Assembly (NCBI GenBank): GCA_017404785.1
Contig: JAFRBQ010000017.1
Coordinates: 1-64,000, forward strand
Direction of reading: 5' to 3'
Origin: Erysipelotrichaceae bacterium
GTDB lineage: Bacteria; Bacillota_I; Bacilli_A; Erysipelotrichales; Erysipelotrichaceae
Length of the DNA: 64,000 bases
Shown: one piece after another, positions 63,148 to 64,000 of the stretch
How the letters are laid out: the number at the start of each line of letters is the position of its first letter
Position numbering within the stretch: position 1 is the first letter of the stretch
Notes under the pieces: generated by a model
What the model was told of the DNA's origin: nothing
The model's input: the letters and a program-made list of their open reading frames with translations, nothing else
Database searches by the model: none
Position numbers and translations under genes: made by a program

Positions 63148-63893
63148 TGCAATACAGGGAATATGGTATCCAGAATAAGGATGTGATGATCCTTCTGCAC
63201 GGCGGAGGTCTTTCATGGTGGAACTACCGCGATGAAGCTGAACTGCTCAAATATCGCTATCACGTGATCCTGCCGATCCTTGATGGGCATGGCGGATGCG
63301 ATAGACATTTCACTTCGATAAAAGACAACGCCAGAAAGATCATTGAATTCATCGACCAGAGATTCAAGGGATTTATATTGCTGCTGGGAGGACTTTCCCT
63401 GGGTGGACAGATCGTCCTGGAGATACTCTCTCAAAGAAAAGACATCGCGCGTTACGCCCTGATCGAAAGCGCCAATGTCATTCCCTCCAGTACAACAGGT
63501 GCACTTTTAGGGCCATCATTGTCCCTTAGCTATAAATTCATAAGCAATCCTTCCTTTGCAAAGGCTCAGTTTAAAAATCTGCGCATCAAAGATGAACTCT
63601 TCAACGATTATTTCCGCGATACCCGCAGGATCGAAAAGAGCGATCTGATCAGTTTCATGAAAGCCAGTACTTCCTATTCACTGAATGAATCACTGAAGCA
63701 AAGTGAGACTGAGATCCACATCTATGCCGGTGCAAAGGACAATCTGAATATCATCAGGTCAGCCAAAATGATAAAAGCAGTTATTCCAACAAGCACCTTG
63801 ACTTTCCTGCCTGACATGTATCATGGGCAGTTCTCTCTCAATCATCCGGAAGAATACGTCAGAGAAATTGAAAAGATCATCACTGACAGGTGA
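63147..63893 (+). CDS. alpha/beta hydrolase
   Basis: A 248-residue alpha/beta hydrolase. Oxyanion motif ILLHGGGLSWWNY, nucleophile elbow GLSLGGQ (Ser of GxSxG, near residue 85), acidic residue in IYAGAKDNLNI and catalytic His in PDMYHGQFSLNHPEE. Substrate unknown. ATG overlaps the upstream stop (TAATG), so it is coupled to the uncharacterised gene before it. Confidence 0.9.
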   Translation: MQYREYGIQNKDVMILLHGGGLSWWNYRDEAELLKYRYHVILPILDGHGGCDRHFTSIKDNARKIIEFIDQRFKGFILLLGGLSLGGQIVLEILSQRKDIARYALIESANVIPSSTTGALLGPSLSLSYKFISNPSFAKAQFKNLRIKDELFNDYFRDTRRIEKSDLISFMKASTSYSLNESLKQSETEIHIYAGAKDNLNIIRSAKMIKAVIPTSTLTFLPDMYHGQFSLNHPEEYVREIEKIITDR

Positions 63894-63919
63894 TGATCTC
63901 TAACAGAATTCAAATACGA

Positions 63920-63949
63920 AAAAGCCTTCAATCAATCTGAAGGCTTTTG
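63920..63949. terminator. bidirectional terminator
   Basis: AAAAGCCTTCA / TGAAGGCTTTT, an 11-bp stem, between the hydrolase gene and a convergent minus-strand gene. Confidence 0.75.
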
Positions 63950-63955
63950 TTTCGT

Positions 63956-64000
63956 TTATTCTTTTCCTAAAAGTTTGAACATCTTCTTCTTGTAGACTTC
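63956..64000 (-). CDS. 3' end of a minus-strand gene (partial)
   Basis: The last 14 codons (EVYKKKMFKLLGKE) and TAA at 63956-63958 of a gene that continues beyond the window; placed right after a terminator. Too short to identify. Confidence 0.5.
   Translation of the reverse strand, partial: EVYKKKMFKLLGKE

Overview
The window reads as a chromosomal segment of a low-to-mid GC Gram-positive bacterium (Bacillota). Evidence: SD-type ribosome sites, many Gram-positive lipoproteins, HPr kinase, a CcpA-type LacI regulator in the murC-ytxG-ytxH-ccpA-tyrS order known from Bacillus, a YesM/YesN two-component pair and a type VIIb-like secretion locus. The overall style suggests an Erysipelotrichia-like gut organism, but no rRNA or marker phylogeny is available here, so that placement is inference. 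No tRNA, rRNA, CRISPR array or prophage was seen.

Layout. 0-4.4 kb: glutathione peroxidase under a palindromic operator, a zinc-dependent phospholipase-C-like protein with a UMF1-type transporter, and a decayed Rpn/PD-(D/E)XK nuclease with a duplicated 3' end. 4.5-8.6 kb: a tRNA wobble-modification pair (radical SAM plus MnmM-like methyltransferase), a membrane-anchored GH-like protein and a metallophosphoesterase with altered metal-ligand motifs. 8.65-15.0 kb: a compact T7SSb-like operon (two WXG100 proteins, a Big2-domain lipoprotein, a one-active-ATPase EssC and a small terminal protein) without recognisable EsaA, EssA or EssB. 15.1-18.5 kb: nitroreductase, an aldose epimerase with a frameshifted lipoprotein leader, and an ABC exporter. 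18.5-27.1 kb: a nine-gene operon (ATC-hydrolase family, complete branched-chain-amino-acid-type ABC transporter, two UroD-family methyltransferase-like proteins flanking a cysteine desulfidase family protein) with a perfect CcpA cre box in its promoter. 27.2-32 kb: YesM/YesN regulators and a divergent MFS transporter with a SIS isomerase. 32-33.5 kb: a GGDEF protein. 33.7-37.2 kb: pgk-tpiA-eno. 37.2-53.2 kb: housekeeping genes (YigZ, upp, an Lgt-phosphatase fusion, hprK, uvrA, HD protein, TraB protein, nucleoside hydrolase, PlsC, RimO, MATE, DEAD-box helicase, IspH). 53.4-58.9 kb: tyrS-ccpA-ytxH-ytxG and murC blocks. 59-64 kb: a cluster of small membrane and lipoproteins with RadC and a SAF-domain protein, then a divergent uncharacterised protein and an alpha/beta hydrolase.

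How they work together. hprK, the phosphatase domain fused to Lgt, and ccpA supply much of the Gram-positive carbon catabolite repression circuit. A perfect cre sits in the promoter of the sulfur-amino-acid-like operon, and a one-mismatch cre sits in the promoter of the ytxG-ytxH-ccpA-tyrS unit.

Most unusual signals: (i) at least seven genes whose -10 hexamer ends exactly 6 nt before the start codon, which predicts leaderless mRNAs; (ii) an identical promoter/5' UTR block before the T7SS operon and before the Rpn nuclease; (iii) the minimal T7SS locus; (iv) the ATC-hydrolase/UroD/desulfidase/ABC operon; (v) an A7 tract that takes a perfect lipoprotein signal peptide out of frame with an aldose epimerase.
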